64,000 nt of DNA. It comes from Solanum dulcamara. Taxonomy: Eukaryota; Streptophyta; Magnoliopsida; Solanales; Solanaceae. Below, piece by piece: positions 11,403 through 25,921 of the stretch. Under the pieces are notes generated by a model. The model worked only from the letters and a program-made list of their open reading frames with translations, was not told the DNA's origin and ran no database searches. The stretch spans positions 15,585,523 to 15,649,522 of the forward strand of contig NC_077237.1 of the NCBI RefSeq assembly GCF_947179165.1. The letters run 5' to 3'. Positions within the stretch are counted from its first letter, which is position 1. Every line of letters starts with the position of its first letter. Made by a program: the position numbers and the translations under genes.

Positions 11403-12372
11403 TAAGAATCGTTCTTTACATTGTATCAAAGCAAACTCATTCTAATTATAGATTGAATGATCTATCTCTTGAGCTAATTTTTAGAATCAGGTCTATTATC
11501 CTTATTTTTAGAATAACTTTGAAGAAGTAAAATTATAAATTCATAAACTTTCAATTTTTACTCTAAATCATATCGCAATCAAAGATCCAAATCTCACATA
11601 AAAGAAGCATATCTACGTTCTCTTTTTCATTCCTTTTTTCTCTTTTACCCCTTTTATAAGTAGTGAAGATAGAATTCTAACAAATTAAATATACCTTTTT
11701 ACCAAATCCAAAAGGAATGAAGGATAAAATTTTCAAAGTAAAAGTACCTTTTTCTATTCTTTTATTACTTAATTTATTGGTGGCCTATATTTCTAATGTA
11801 CATTTCCATTGCCACGTGCCAAAAAGAAAACATTAATTCAGGTTGGGCCACTAATATGGTTGAAGAAGAATGTCAAATTATTTCGGTTTTCCTCTGCACG
11901 TTTGAAGTCCGTACAATTTTGATTAAATTCAAATCATTAAGAATAACGCTTTCAACATGATTTTTATTTGAGGATAATAATTATTTTTTTGTTGAATGAC
12001 TGTGTTACCGATCATGGGAACTTTAATTGGTAAAAAGATCAGTATTGGGGGCTAGAGGGCAGGGGGGGAGGGGGAATTTATATCAACAGTTATAAGCTCG
12101 ATTTGACTCAATAATTTTGATCTCATAATTTGTATTTGTATTTAAGAAAAATTGTTTAATTTGTATAACCAAGTTGTTCTGAGCTCAATAAGCTATTATC
12201 TAAATTTAGAATTTATACAATGGAAAAGGGTTAAAAATGTCTTAAAGTGATAGTTTGATTCAGAAATATTCTTACATATAATAGTTTGGTTCACAAATGC
12301 GTTTATTGTTATTTAATGAATCAAAAATCCTATTTTCCTAATGATGATTTTTTTAATTAGAAAATGTTTATC
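11403..12372. other. AT-rich intergenic DNA with a short G-rich run
   Basis: No gene seen. A G-rich segment at ~12,051-12,074 (several runs of 3-7 G) could form a G-quadruplex. Confidence 0.45.
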
Positions 12373-13284
12373 TTACTTCAATTTAAAAAAAAATATTAAG
12401 AAATAAAAATATTTTCTATTTTGTTCAAAAAATTTATCGTTATCTAAATAAAAATTAATTACATCACTACGAGGGCATAGATATATTAATGCACCAATTG
12501 CATTAAGGTATGGTATTTCAGCACCAATAGACTCTTCATTATTTTCATGAGGTCGAAATGGATCTTTATTAATATCAAGAGATCTCACAACCATTGGGGT
12601 ACTCAGTGGGTTTGTTGTATCCATGTAAAATCTCCTTAAAATATTTTCTGTATATGTTGATTGATGGACAAATATTCCATTTGCAAAATATTTCATTTGT
12701 AGACCAAGATAAAATTTTGTCTTTCCAAGGTCTTTCATTTCAAATTCCTTTTTCAGACATTTTACTGTTTTTGAAAGTTCTTCAGGAGTTCCGATAATAT
12801 TCAGATCATCAACATATACTGCTATTATGATAAATTCAGATTCAGATCTTTTCATAAAGACATAAGGGCAAATTGGATCATTTTTATATCCTTCTTTTAA
12901 CAAATATTCGCTAAGACGATTATACCACATTCGTCCTGATTGTTTCAGCTCATATAATTTTTTTTGTAGTTTTATTGAACAAGTTTTCCGAGAATCTTTA
13001 TATATTTCAGGCATTTTAAATCCTTTAAGAATTTTCATAAAAATATCATTATCCAGAGAACCATATAAATAGGCTGTAACGACATCTATCAGATACATGC
13101 CAAGTTTTTCATGAACTGCCAGATTTATAAGATACCTGAAAGTGATTGTATCCTCCACAGGAGAATATATTTTCATATAAATGCCGAGTCTTTGCGAAAA
13201 ATCTTGTGCCACAAGTCGTGCTGTATATCTTACGACGTTATTTTTCTCATTTCTTTTTCGCACAAAGACCCATTTGTACCCCAC
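12373..13284 (-). pseudogene. Copia reverse transcriptase fragment
   Basis: A 303-codon open stretch begins at GYKWVFVRKRNEKN, the start of the Copia RT domain. It contains ARLVAQDFSQ, YELKQSGRMWYNRL, the catalytic AVYVDDLNIIGT and KDLGKTKFYLGLQM. The last ~30 residues diverge into low-complexity Phe/Tyr-rich sequence where homology ends before RNase H. The ATG is internal to the polyprotein and is not a real start. Confidence 0.88.
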
Positions 13285-14172
13285 TGATTTTATACCTTCA
13301 GGTGTTCAGACTATCGGTCTGAAAACTTCACATTTTTCAAGCGAAGCTAATTCAACTTGAATTGCATCTTTCCATTTTGATCAATCATTCCTCTGTCTAC
13401 ATTCATCGACAGATATTGGTTCGAGCTCCTCATTTTATTGTATTAATTTCATAGCAACATTATAAGCAAAACTATTGACGAGAATTACATTATTTTGATT
13501 CTATATTTTTTCTGATAAGACATAATTTATCAGAATTTCTTTATCATTTTCAGGCGCCTTAACCTCTTCCAAGATTTTATCAATTGTTATGTCTCCTCGC
13601 TCTTTTTGAGCGGGTTCCGTCATATCATTACCATCTTGATTGTTTGTTCCTTTTCTTTTTTGAGAATTTTTATCTTTGGAATCGATTGGTCTACTACGTT
13701 TTAAATGTGGTTTAGACTCATTTGCATGAATTAATTGTCCTACTGGGACATCAACTCAAATTGGAGCATTAGCAGCTGGAATATGAGATTTAGTAACTCT
13801 TGATAGGTTTGTGAATGCATCTGACAGTTGATTTGCAATATTTTGCAAATGAATTATCTTTTGAACTTTCGGTTTACATTTATTTGTACGAGGATCTAAA
13901 TAAGATAGTGATAATGCATTTTAATCTATTTCTCTTTTCAACTGCTTATTTTCTCCCCCTAATATTGGGTATATTGATTCATCAAAATGACAATCAGCAA
14001 ATCTTGTGGTGAATAAATCTCTAGTCATAGATTTCAAACATTTGATGATAGAAGGAGATTCATACCCAACATATATCCCCAATCTTCTTTGGGGTCCCAT
14101 TTTTGTGCATTATGGTGGAGAAATTAGAACATATACTGCACATCAAAATATTCTAAGATGGAAAATGTTCGG

Positions 14173-15330
14173 CTACTGACCAAAAGCAAATTGTAATATA
14201 GAGACTTTATGATAATTTGTGGGTCTGATCCACACAAGACTTGCTGCATGCAAAATAACATGACCCCATAATGAAATGGGAAGATTTTTTCTCATAAGCA
14301 TTAGTCTAGCACTTAGTTGGAGACATTTAATTATTGATTCCGCTAGATCATTTTGAGTATGAACATGAGCGACCGGATGCTCAATCGTTATCCCAGTGGA
14401 CAAACAATAATCATTAAATGCTTGAGATGTGAACTATCCAGCATTATCAAGACGAATTGTCTGTATTGCATAATCTGAAAATTGTGCTCTTAACTTGATT
14501 ATTTGAGAAAGTAATCTCGCAAAGGTCATATTACGAGTGGATAATAAGCACACATGTGACCATCTTGTAGATGCATCTATTAAAATTATATAATATTTAA
14601 ATAGTCCACATGATGGGTGAATGAGCTCACATATATCACCGTGTATACGTTCCAGAAATATTGAGGATTCAATGCCCACTTTGATTATTGATGGTCTAGT
14701 AATCAATTTGTCTTGAGAATATGTAGCACAATAGAATTCTTTAAAATGAAGAATCTTTTGGTTCTTCAAAGAGTGTCCATGTGAACTCTCAATTATTTTG
14801 CGCATCATATTAGAATCGAGATGGCCCAACCGGTTATGCCAAATAATAAAATTATTTGAGTTAGTAAACCTTTGGTTTACTATGGCATGTGTTTCAACCA
14901 TTCTAATACTTGTGAAGTATAAATCGAATGCAAGAGCGGGTAACTTTTTAAGTATAAACTTTTTACCCGACATTATTATAGTAATGTAAAGATATTTATT
15001 CTTTTCATCATTTGTAGTCTCAATATGATAACCATTTTGACGAATGTCTTTGAAACTTAATAAGTTTCTTTGAGACTTACTACAATATAATGCTTCATTA
15101 ATTGTTAAATTTGTACCTCCGATAGGTACAACTTTAGCTTTTCTGAATCCTTCAATTAATCTTGTACTACCAAATATTGTATTAACATTAGCTTCTTTCA
15201 TAATCAAATAAGAAAAATATTTCTTATCTCTTAAAACAATGTGTGTTGTGGGACTATCAATAAAACACATTATCATAATTGATGTTGGATTAAACTGATG
15301 ACTGGGAATTTTCATATTCTTCCTAAACAA
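14173..15330 (-). pseudogene. Copia protease and integrase fragments
   Basis: The piece 15,330-14,434 has a protease-like start (CFIDSPTTHIV, where the usual D-S-G/A is altered to D-S-P). It continues through the GAG-pre-integrase zinc region (WHNRLGHLDSNMMRKI) into the integrase core (GDICELIHPSCG, IILIDASTRWSHV). A second piece, 14,403-14,173, carries the next part of integrase (HVHTQNDLAESIIKCLQLSA, with the usual Gly changed to Asp). A frame break separates the two near 14,41x-14,43x. Confidence 0.82.
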
Positions 15331-15644
15331 AAAGATACATGATAAGAACGTGAAAAACTAATAACATAAGAAACTTTAAGAAACTATACTGCCTTAAGAA
15401 ATATTTTACGAAGGATAACATAATATCAAAAAAAATAACTATTTTTATCCCCAGTTAGATGATCAATTCTTCAGTCAATATTCGTAAAATCTTCAGCTTC
15501 CAAATGAGTAATATTTAGTAGATCTTCGAAAGTATTATCTTTATAAGTAGGATTCGCCTCAATATCTTCATATTTATTTGAGGGAGTTGCTTCATTATCA
15601 TCATTCCAAAAATTCAAGTGTGCCTCTAATTATTATCTCTTTTT

Positions 15645-16515
15645 TTAAAGAGGCTTGATAAAGTTTCACAAAATGATCGGGCGTACGACATTCACGTGTT
15701 CAATGATCCTTCATACCACACCGATAGCAAATATTGGATTTACCTCTGAAAAGACTATTTTGAGGAACTTTATTGTTCTCATGTTTATTTCCTTCATGAT
15801 GACGATAATTGTTTCGTCCTCTACCACGTCCTCGTCCACGTCCACGACCACGACCACAGTCACGACCGCGATAATTATTTCATCTTGATTCAGACTGATT
15901 ATGTGCTGCTACAACATTCGCTTTAGAGAATGGAGCAGACCCAGTGGGACGGTCTTCATGATTTTTCATCAGTAAAGTATTATTTTGCTCAGCCACAAGT
16001 ATGCATGTAACTAATTCAGAATACTTCTTAAACACTTTTTCACGATATTGTTGTTGTAGTAACACATTTGAAGCGTGAAAAGTGGAAAGAGTTTTCTCAA
16101 GTAAGTCATCATCAGTGATAGAATCTTCACATAATTTTAACATGGAACCTACCTTGTGGATAACAGAATTATACTTTGTCACAGTTTTAAAATCTTGGAA
16201 TCGAAGGTGTATCCAGTCATATCGGACTTTTGATAACACCGTAAGTTTTAGGTGGTGATATCGATCCTTCAAATTAGTCCATAATTCAAGGGGGTCTTTC
16301 ACAATTAAATATTCATTTTTGAATCTTTCATGAATATGATGACGGAGAAAAATCATGGCATTTGCTTTATCTTGACTTGATGCTTTATTATCTTGTTTAA
16401 TAGTATCACCAAGACCTTTCACGTTAAGGTGAATTTCAGCATCAAGGATCCATGATAAATAATTTTTTTCTGAAATGTCAAGTGTCATAAACTCAAGTTT
16501 TGATAAATTTGACAT
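15645..16515 (-). pseudogene. Copia gag fragment with zinc knuckle
   Basis: A 211-codon stretch (16,515-15,880) starts MSNLSKLEFMTLDISEKNY and contains LSWILDAEIHL and FHASNVLLQQQYREKVFKKY, typical of the UBN2-type gag of plant Copia elements. It runs into an Arg/Gly/Asp-rich tract near 15,830-15,880 and a CCHC knuckle starting CYRCGMKDH near 15,690-15,735. The residue after that His is a TGA stop, probably from Trp. The start ATG sits ~125 bp inside the LTR, a plausible true gag start. Confidence 0.85.
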
Positions 16516-16624
16516 GATAAAACTGAGGTAGAAATTAATTTAGAAAGAATAAAGACAATTAAAAATAAAAAATTTCAGTAGATATACCTGATATAGGAGT
16601 TAATATATCTGGAGAAAATTAGAG

Positions 16625-16640
16625 CTTCGTGTTGATAACG
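16625..16640 (-). other. Putative primer-binding site of the Copia element
   Basis: On the minus strand cgttatcaacacgaag follows directly after the LTR end ttataaca, the position expected for a tRNA primer site. Confidence 0.5.
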
Positions 16641-16876
16641 TGTTATAAAATATATTAACTCAACAAAATAAGAATGAGAGAGTAAGAGAAAAGAAAGGAG
16701 AACAGAGGAGAAATTTATCTGTATATATTTTCGGTATCTGTCCTGCTCTTACATTGCAGGTGATGGCTTATTTATAGCCAAAAAGTTGAAGTAAAATAGT
16801 GGACCCCACTTAAATTAAACAAATATTTCAAGTGGACAATCCACACAAATATTTCAAGTCCATTTGTTCTTTAACA
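16641..16876 (-). repeat. 5' LTR of the degenerate Copia (236 bp)
   Basis: On the minus strand it starts TGTTAAAGAACAAATGG and ends TTTTATAACA (TG...CA rule), with a TATA-like ttataaatagcc-type stretch in its middle (ggcttatttatagcc on the plus strand at ~16,766). No second LTR is available for comparison. Confidence 0.7.
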
Positions 16877-18059
16877 CACATATTTTGAGTTATTTATTTT
16901 GTATTATATGACCTATAAGCTTGTCCAATTTTTTTGCCCTTTTCTTTTTCATTACAACATCTCTCTATCTCTACTCCACTTTTCAATTTTCTTTTATTCC
17001 ATTTCCTAAAAAACAATCAATCAAATAAAAAATCTATCACAATATATTCTAGATTTTTAGCTACCCTTATATAAATGTTTGATACATTGTATCTAATATA
17101 TGATTTTTAGGATTTTTCACACTAATTAGTGTACAAGGTAATGGAGTAATTTGGGCGATTTCAGAAGATTTTTATGAAATTCAATAAGAACAAAAAATAC
17201 TTTGAAGAACATTATAAAAATTGTCTATTCATATTCTTAACGACCTAAAATTTTAAGAATCAGTATCAATGAACTCTTCCTCTGCACATTCATTTATTCT
17301 CCTAAAATCTCTCCTTTTAGATTTGAAGATCTCTCAAAATTGTTTGATGAAAAGGATTTTAACAGTTTTTATAAAAAATTTCACGATATTTTTTCAACTC
17401 TTTTTTTCTCTTTCAAAGTTTAGAATTTTCCCTAATGTAGCTTCATTAGAGATAAATTACAAAAGTGAATCTTTACAATAGGTAACTCAAATCACATCAA
17501 ATCTTCTTTTGTATTGATTGTCTGTGATTTTTTTTCCAAGAAAAATAGAGGGTTTCTACAATCCTTATCTTTTAGTTGGGTGCAAGAATTTTACAATTTT
17601 CTTTGCACTTTCTATTGTATTTCAACGGGAAAAAGTAGTCCATTCTCAAAAGAGAAAATATGTAGAAAGTGACGGAGATTGCAATGGCAATGTGAAATCC
17701 TCGAAGGAAATAAGTGAAAAATAACGATGAGTTTGAAAATCACCAGATATAGATATTAGTGGATAATAATTTTGATTTTGAATATTGTTCACCTACAATA
17801 TCAATTTCAACACATGCAAACTCATTTTGGTATTCAAGTAGAAGAAAAGATTGATTCTTATATAATGTGAAACATGAATTCGTATATATATTGAGGCAGA
17901 ACTCTATAACAGCCTAATGTATACATCTTCAAATTGAATGTATATGCAGTACGTATTATGTGCATACAATTGAGAATATGTATACAAACTTGATTCTATG
18001 TATCAAATTGTTTTGACGGAAGGTGATATATAGAAGTACACATCAATAGTTGCACAATA
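16877..18059. other. AT-rich intergenic DNA
   Basis: No recognised gene. From ~17,900 the sequence becomes rich in tgtatac-type motifs and merges into the repeat structure at 18,060-18,894. Confidence 0.45.
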
Positions 18060-18178
18060 TACTTATGTATACTAATAATGTATACAAACAAAACATAAAT
18101 AATATATACCTACTACATTTACCATGTCATAAATTAATGGATACAATAAATTTTGAATCAAATAAAAAACGTATACAT
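18060..18178 (+). repeat. Diverged direct copy of part of the palindrome right arm
   Basis: tatgtatactaataatgta followed by aatcaaataaaaaacgtata matches, with many substitutions, 18,611-18,712 of the palindrome's right arm. An older copy of the same repeat therefore lies directly beside the palindrome. Confidence 0.6.
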
Positions 18179-18894
18179 TAGGGATTTAATATCCCACTTC
18201 CTTCGATACCTCGTATTCACAATAATATTAACTGTCTTCGTACTTTAAATTAGGGGAAAAAATTATGGATACGTGTAGCATATTAAACTTTTATGTATAC
18301 ATTATCTATATTGCAATTTATCGTTGTATATATTTATTTAACATGTTGATTTAGTTGATGTACACTTTTTTTTTTGATTTAAAATTTTTGTATACATTGT
18401 AGTAAACCCAATATGTATACCATACTTATATTTTATTTATATACATTATTGGTATACATATCTATTTTTTTTAATGAATGAAATTTGATGTATAGATATA
18501 GTATATTAAATTTTTAATGTATATTGATAATTTGCAATATAATTTATATATACATTAAAAATTTAATATACTATATCTATACATCAAATTTCATTCATTA
18601 AAAAAAATAGATATGTATACCAATAATGTATATAAATAAAATATAAGTATGGTATACATATTGGGTTTACTACAATGTATACAAAAATTTTAAATCAAAT
18701 AAAAAAAGTGTACATCAACTAAATCAACATGTTAAATAAATATATACAACGATAAATTGCAATATAGATAATGTATACATAAAAGTTTAATATGCTACAC
18801 GTATCCATAATTGTTTTCCCTAATTTAAAGTACGAAGACAGTTAATATTATTGTGAATACGAGGTATCGAAGGAAGTAGGATATTAAATCCCTA
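18179..18894. repeat. ~716 bp near-perfect palindrome (foldback element)
   Basis: The left arm (18,179-18,524) and right arm (18,548-18,894) are reverse complements over about 346 bp with only a handful of differences, around a ~23 nt centre. Outer ends are tagggatttaatatcccac and its partner atattaaatcccta. The arms are rich in tgtatacat motifs. No target duplication was found. Transcription across it would give a long double-stranded RNA. Confidence 0.88.
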
Positions 18895-20359
18895 AAATTG
18901 TGCCGGCTAAAAACACTGATGAAAATTTTGTTACCATAAAAACAATCACTTCTTTTTTTTTTTTTTTTTTTTTACTCTTAGGCTAGTTTTTGTCAATACT
19001 TTAGACCTAGAATTTACTAAATGTGTTTTGGATTAGAAGTTGCCAATTCTTATAGAATTTGTACCTTTGTACTTACATGTCCATCCTCCCAAATAAAGTC
19101 GTAAGCCCAAGTGTTAATAAGGTTTAGCCCAAGTAACACCAGTGAGAACCTAGAACTGTGAGGTTCATTAGATTTTTTTTAGGGATAATTAAGCCACATG
19201 GCCATTCGGCAAAAGTAATTATCAAAAAAATGGTCATTCTTTGTATAGGCATGTATAGTCGGTGTATATTTCATGTATAGATAAGCTATATTCAGTTTTA
19301 GAGTGTATCATAATATATATTCAATGTATAGCTCATGTATAAGTAATCTATATTGTATAGTCAATGTATACTTTCTAGGACTTTTGACAAGCTATATTGT
19401 ATAGTCACTGTATATTTCCTATGATTTTGGCTAATTTTTATATAAATAAAACATGACTATATTTATTGTAAGCTAATTAGTTTATTGTATATATTTGAAA
19501 TTGTGCCCTTTTTTTTTAGTTATAGGTTTACTACAACTGGTTATACATTTCCTATTTGATTCTCCTTCTATTAATGAGACATGCAAAATATTCATATTCT
19601 GTGACAACTGATTCATTTATAAGTGCATTGAAAGAAAAAAAGAACCAAAATGCATATCGCCATCAAACAACTTCCTTGCTATTATTTGCCCACTTGAGTA
19701 AATTTTTCACCACATGATGATTTAGAAATTCAAAATATATTTTATATTAGACACTTTTATATGAATTTCCTATATAATAAGAGTTCTCATTTTGTAGCAA
19801 TTTAAGCCAAATATTGTATCCCTTGGGCCTTGATTCGAATTCTCACTTTCTCCCCCATCACTTATACTTGAATCTTCCATTTGAGGCCCTTGAGTATGAA
19901 TAAGTTCAAAAGATCAGTTGGTCTTTGAGTTACTGAGTTGAAAAATCAAAAGTTAACATTCTTGCATGTTAGTGTAAATTTGAATTCAATTCTATTGTTG
20001 GACTTGAAGTGTGAATATGAAAACCCATATTTATGGTTGTATGTGTTTCGAAAAGAGTGATTTAAGTGTTTATTCTTTGCAATGTATGTCCTGCATATAT
20101 CTATGTATCACCATTGTATATCAAGGAGCGTCAGTCATATGCATATTGTGTATACCATCTATCAGAGAAAAAAGAATGAACGGATCTTGTAGGATTGCCA
20201 AGAAATTCTTCGATTTCTTCCTGAAACAGATAATTAATTATCTGCTTCTCACGTTCAGTGAATAGCCGGGACATTGAGGAATACCCAGAAGAAATTGATA
20301 GAAAAGCAAGGATATGGGCTCGTGTAAGTAGGAAAGCATATGTATGTCACGAGAATCAA
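18895..20359. other. Intergenic DNA with T21 tract and TA-rich MITE-like segment
   Basis: A run of 21 T (18,953-18,973) follows the palindrome. At ~19,160-19,440 repeated tgtata/ctatattgtatagtca motifs suggest a small TA-rich MITE, but I could not define ends or a target duplication. The open frame 20,011-20,265 has no recognisable domain. Confidence 0.4.
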
Positions 20360-20369
20360 TATTTTTTAT

Positions 20370-21340
20370 GAGAAAATACGACATAAAGTGATACCTGAAG
20401 TTATCCCAAATTTTTAAAAAGACACATTAACTTTGCGGGCGTCCTATTACACCATAAAAGTATGAAATACCTTTGTAAATAGATCATTTTGACATCAATA
20501 TTGGAATTTGAATAGGCACGTGAGTCACCCCTTTTTAATAAATTAATTTAATTTAAATATTAACCAAAGTCGGATTGAACCTGATCTGAGATGTTTCAAA
20601 CATATAAACGATACACTTTCTTTTCTTTTCTTTTCTATTTCACACCTTTATTTCTTCATTTTTTTTTCCTTCACGAAATTGAAGATTATTTGTTTCAATT
20701 TCTACTTTTGTTGGTCAATTTCTTGGGGGACTAGCTGAGTAAACAGGAAATTGAAGATGAACAACTTAGCGTCTTAGAGCTGGATTGTCCTCCAATTAGG
20801 AAGTTTGTATTAAAAGTAAGTCTTCATGTTTGCATCACATTTTCACAGACAACATCGGATCATTCTCGTCATTACAAATACGATTCAACATAGCATTTTC
20901 CCTCAAAACTTAATTACAAAAGATACCTTGATTTCACAAAATTTAAAGATATATTAAGAAGAAACTAAACCTTGAACTACTGGAAATTAACAAGAAGTTA
21001 CAAAATTCTTGCCTTTTTGGATTGATTTCATTCAAGAGAGGATGATTTTTTTAAAACTTTAAACTAACAGATCTTTTGATAAATTGGGAAAGAAGATGAT
21101 GTATTGAAAGAGGTAAGTGAGAAAAAACTAGCATACGACGCTTTATAATTCATTTTTGGAAGCAAAATATCTCATTCACGCACGTCATCTGCATGATAAC
21201 AAACATAGGGAGAAAACGGATCAAAATGATCTATTTACAAAGGTATTCCATACTTTTGTGGTGTAATAGGACGCCCGCAAAGTTAAGACATCTTTTTGAA
21301 AATCCGGGACAACTTCATGTGTCATTTTATGTCTTTTTTC
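20370..21340. mobile_element. Mutator-like non-autonomous element with ~120 bp TIRs (971 bp)
   Basis: The first ~125 bp and last ~125 bp are inverted copies of each other, about 85-90% identical by eye, sharing actttgcgggcgtcctatta and tttgtaaatagatcatttt. Ends begin GAGAAAATACGACATAAA and GAAAAAAGACATAAAA. Flanks carry tattttttat (20,360-20,369) and tattttttttat (21,341-21,352), an imperfect ~10 bp target duplication. Long TIRs with a 9-11 bp duplication fit Mutator-like elements. No transposase is inside. Confidence 0.75.
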
Positions 21341-21743
21341 TATTTTTTTTATAGATGGCATACCATATGATATACAAGTGATATACACACATAACATACT
21401 AGTGAAATACACGTGATATACATGGAGTTTATTCTTCAACCTGAAAGTTCAATCTGAAATTCGATTCAAAATCCTACTAAATTTACCACTTCCAAACATG
21501 AGATATAAGCTCCTTAAGATGTTCCCAAACTTATGGAACAACATTGAATTAAAACATTATTACCATTTCTAATCACAAGATAGTAATAATGGTAATATAC
21601 ATTTTGAAATTAAAATAATATATTCACTTATTATAAATATGAGCTTTATTTGGAATACCTAAGGAAATGCGCCTTAAGTGATATCCCATTAAAAGTAGGT
21701 AAATACCATATCCTAACGATACGACGAAGACTAAAAAATAATA

Positions 21744-22141
21744 GAAAAAATTACGCAGATAAAAAAATATATATTAGTTAATTAACTAATATAACTATAA
21801 TTTGAATTAATTATGGGTCACGGTAAACATCTAACTGTAATTATAATTTGAGTTGTGTATAATTCGCGCTATTATACATTTGAGTTTTGTATAATTCGCG
21901 CGATTTATACAAACGTTGTGCACGAATCAAATTGTATAGCGAAATATACAAACAATACAAATTGTATAGCAAATTATACAAACGTTGTATATGATTTGTA
22001 TAATGAAATATACAAACGTATACAAATGTTGTGCGAATTATATAAACGCTGCTATAACTATAGCTACAAATTGTAATTAGCAAAATATAGCTATGGAGCA
22101 TAATTAAGATATTTTTAAATGGTTATATGCGAAAATTTCCC
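21744..22141. mobile_element. Mutator-like MITE (398 bp) in the 3' flank of the SDR gene
   Basis: Ends gaaaaaattacgc and (reverse complement) gggaaattttcgc form short TIRs. They are flanked by a perfect 9 bp target duplication AAAATAATA (21,735-21,743 and 22,142-22,150). The interior has repeated ttgtataattcgcg and tatacaaacgttg motifs, which create spurious Tyr/Asn-rich open frames on both strands. It ends 75 bp beyond the stop codon of the SDR gene, so it probably lies in or next to that gene's 3' UTR. Confidence 0.78.
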
Positions 22142-22223
22142 AAAATAATACACTTTGTTTGACATTTGACTGATTCTGAAACTGATCATTATGAGCAGAA
22201 AGTTTAGACATGAAAGTAATTAG

Positions 22224-23789
<1,566 letters not shown>

Positions 23790-23884
23790 CCTTCAATTTC
23801 TTCTTAAGATAATGAGGATTTACAAAATTGTGGATAGAATGAAGAAGAGTCAATTAATCTGCAAAGCAGCATAGGTCAGCCCAA

Positions 23885-23895
23885 CATATATATAG
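23885..23895 (-). promoter_or_regulatory. Possible TATA box of the SDR gene
   Basis: CTATATATATG on the minus strand lies ~100 bp upstream of the ATG, a typical plant TATA-to-start-codon distance. No transcript evidence. Confidence 0.4.
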
Positions 23896-23899
23896 TCTT

Positions 23900-25921
23900 C
23901 CAATTTCTTAGTTGCACTGAAGCTAGTTGACATGAAAATATATTATGTAAATGATGTTTTAAAATAGCTAGCCTATTATAAAAGCATAGTCCAAGTTCTC
24001 TGCGGTCTAATATGACGGCCAAAGTTGAAAGTGACTCAGAAAATATCTATTGTACTTATTAGGGGAAGGGAGGAAGGTACCCATGGTCAAATAAAAGCTA
24101 GGACATTATAGACTAGATAATGTATACATGTACATGGATTGATATAGCATACTTCCAATAATGTCGGTTAGTAGCTGGGTTAGATGTGAGCTATACATGT
24201 ATAAAATTTTGCATAGCAATATCATGTTTGGTAGCTAATTAAGATGTAAATTATTCACATATAAAATTAATATTGTATATGATTTTGCTATTTAGAAATA
24301 TGTATAACTAATATATGTATAAGTTATGAAAGAATATATGCATTATTTTATGCAAGATAGAAAAAGAAATAACTAATCCCTTCATAACTAATTCATGTAT
24401 AAAATAATATACAAATCTCTCATAACTAATTTTTACATTATTAATAATTGTATAACTCTTACCGGCTACCAAAGGAACAAGGGTGCAAACATGAGAAAAC
24501 AGGAATATATTTTGTGAAAGACGTTTTTCATGGAATTGACAAAATCTTACCTAATATCAATAACATTTCAAAAAAGATTTAACTAATTGATGCTATTATC
24601 AAGGGAGAAAATACTAGAAGAGTTTATGATAGAAAATAATTAGATTCGTTTGCCTATAGAGACTAGACGAATAAAATTCAAATAAGAATGTATACACCAA
24701 GATAAATATTGTACTCCATATCATAATAGTAAAAATCCTTCTACCCTGTAGTTTTTTCCCTCTATTTCTTTGAAGGTTTCACGTAAAATTCTCGTATCCA
24801 ATTTATTTTCATTATTTATCATCATATCAAACTTTAGTTATGGTATTTCCTCCCCCAACATATAAATATCAGATATTGACGTGAATTCTTTAAATGAGAC
24901 ATATCTAATATTGTTGCTGTAGTTAGATTGACTTATTTTTGCACAAATTTGTGTCTGCGGTGCGTGATGTATTTCCTTTGTTTTGTAGGAAGTGTATTTT
25001 CAATTTATATTGTCTATAGCATATTTAAAATTACTCAACCATGATATAGTTGACCAAAAAAATATCTCGAATTATACAGATTATAATCCAAACACTAGCA
25101 AATACTCTTTCTTTAATCTTTTGAAAATTGTCTGTGGCCCCGTCCCCCTATGGTTTGTCATTTTATGTGTCCAGTCAACTATGGCGCTTTTATTTTTTCG
25201 TCAATGATGACTAATTAATTATTTTAAGATGACCTTATTAATCTTATCGACGCCAAAGTAGACCGGTGCCTATAGTCAGCAATCAAATTAAATTCATTCA
25301 ATTCACTGCTGTTTGGTTAGGTAAGTTAATCCCTCAAATTATAGAGTTGTAATTGAAAATTGTCTTTTAAGTTGGCTGAACATCCTACACATCATAGATC
25401 ATAAATTTTACTCTGTTGGACAAGAAGATTTTTACGGTAAATCAAATGTTCTTTCCTTTACCTCTTTAATAGAATTTTAAAAACTAGGTTCATTAAGAAA
25501 GTAGATTGTGCTAGTTTAATTTAATTCACTATTGTTGTTCATTTTGGTGTGAAATGGTACACTCAACAGGGATTTACTAATCTGCACATAGCGTTGGACT
25601 CGTTGATTATTAAATACCAATATGTTGGTTTTACAAGACACAAAAAATCTGAAGTTCAAGCACATCATTTCGAGTACCTCAGGAATGCTCACAGGCACTA
25701 CGCATCGCATATATATCTCATTGCTTTGGAGAAGTTGGTGAAAATTATAAATAACAAATTACAACTGAAAAAAAATGAAGAAAATAAAATCTTTTCGGAT
25801 TAAGGTGCAGATATCTGCAATTATTATTAGCATAATTGCAATTTTGCTGCAAGTCTCCACCCTGATGATTGGGGCTTATCTTCCTTCCTGTGATTGTTAT
25901 TGGTAACTTCTATTTTACATC
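23900..25921. other. Intergenic DNA with a possible MITE
   Basis: tttggtagctaattaag near 24,227 and accggctaccaaa ending near 24,473 look like the inverted ends of a ~245 bp MITE rich in tataactaat motifs; no target duplication was found. A diverged copy of the left end lies near 24,168. The remainder shows no gene. Open frames at 24,992-25,207 and 25,549-25,803 have no recognised domain. Confidence 0.4.

Larger units (their letters stand above)
12373..16876 (-). mobile_element. Degenerate Ty1/copia retrotransposon, 5' LTR to RT
   Basis: On the minus strand the order is LTR (16,876-16,641), primer-binding region, gag, protease, integrase, reverse transcriptase, which is the Copia order. Many stops and frameshifts separate the pieces. 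The stretch 13,285-14,172, linking integrase to RT, is readable only in fragments. The RNase H domain and 3' LTR are missing, with recognisable coding ending near 12,45x, so the copy is truncated and old. Confidence 0.88.

Noticed and set aside
17269..17724. Two short plus-strand frames (70 and 68 codons)
   Set aside because: No recognised domain, no splice evidence, AT-rich composition like the surroundings.
21841..22101. Tyr/Asn-rich frames on both strands
   Set aside because: They arise from tgtata/tatacaaa repeats inside the Mutator-like MITE.
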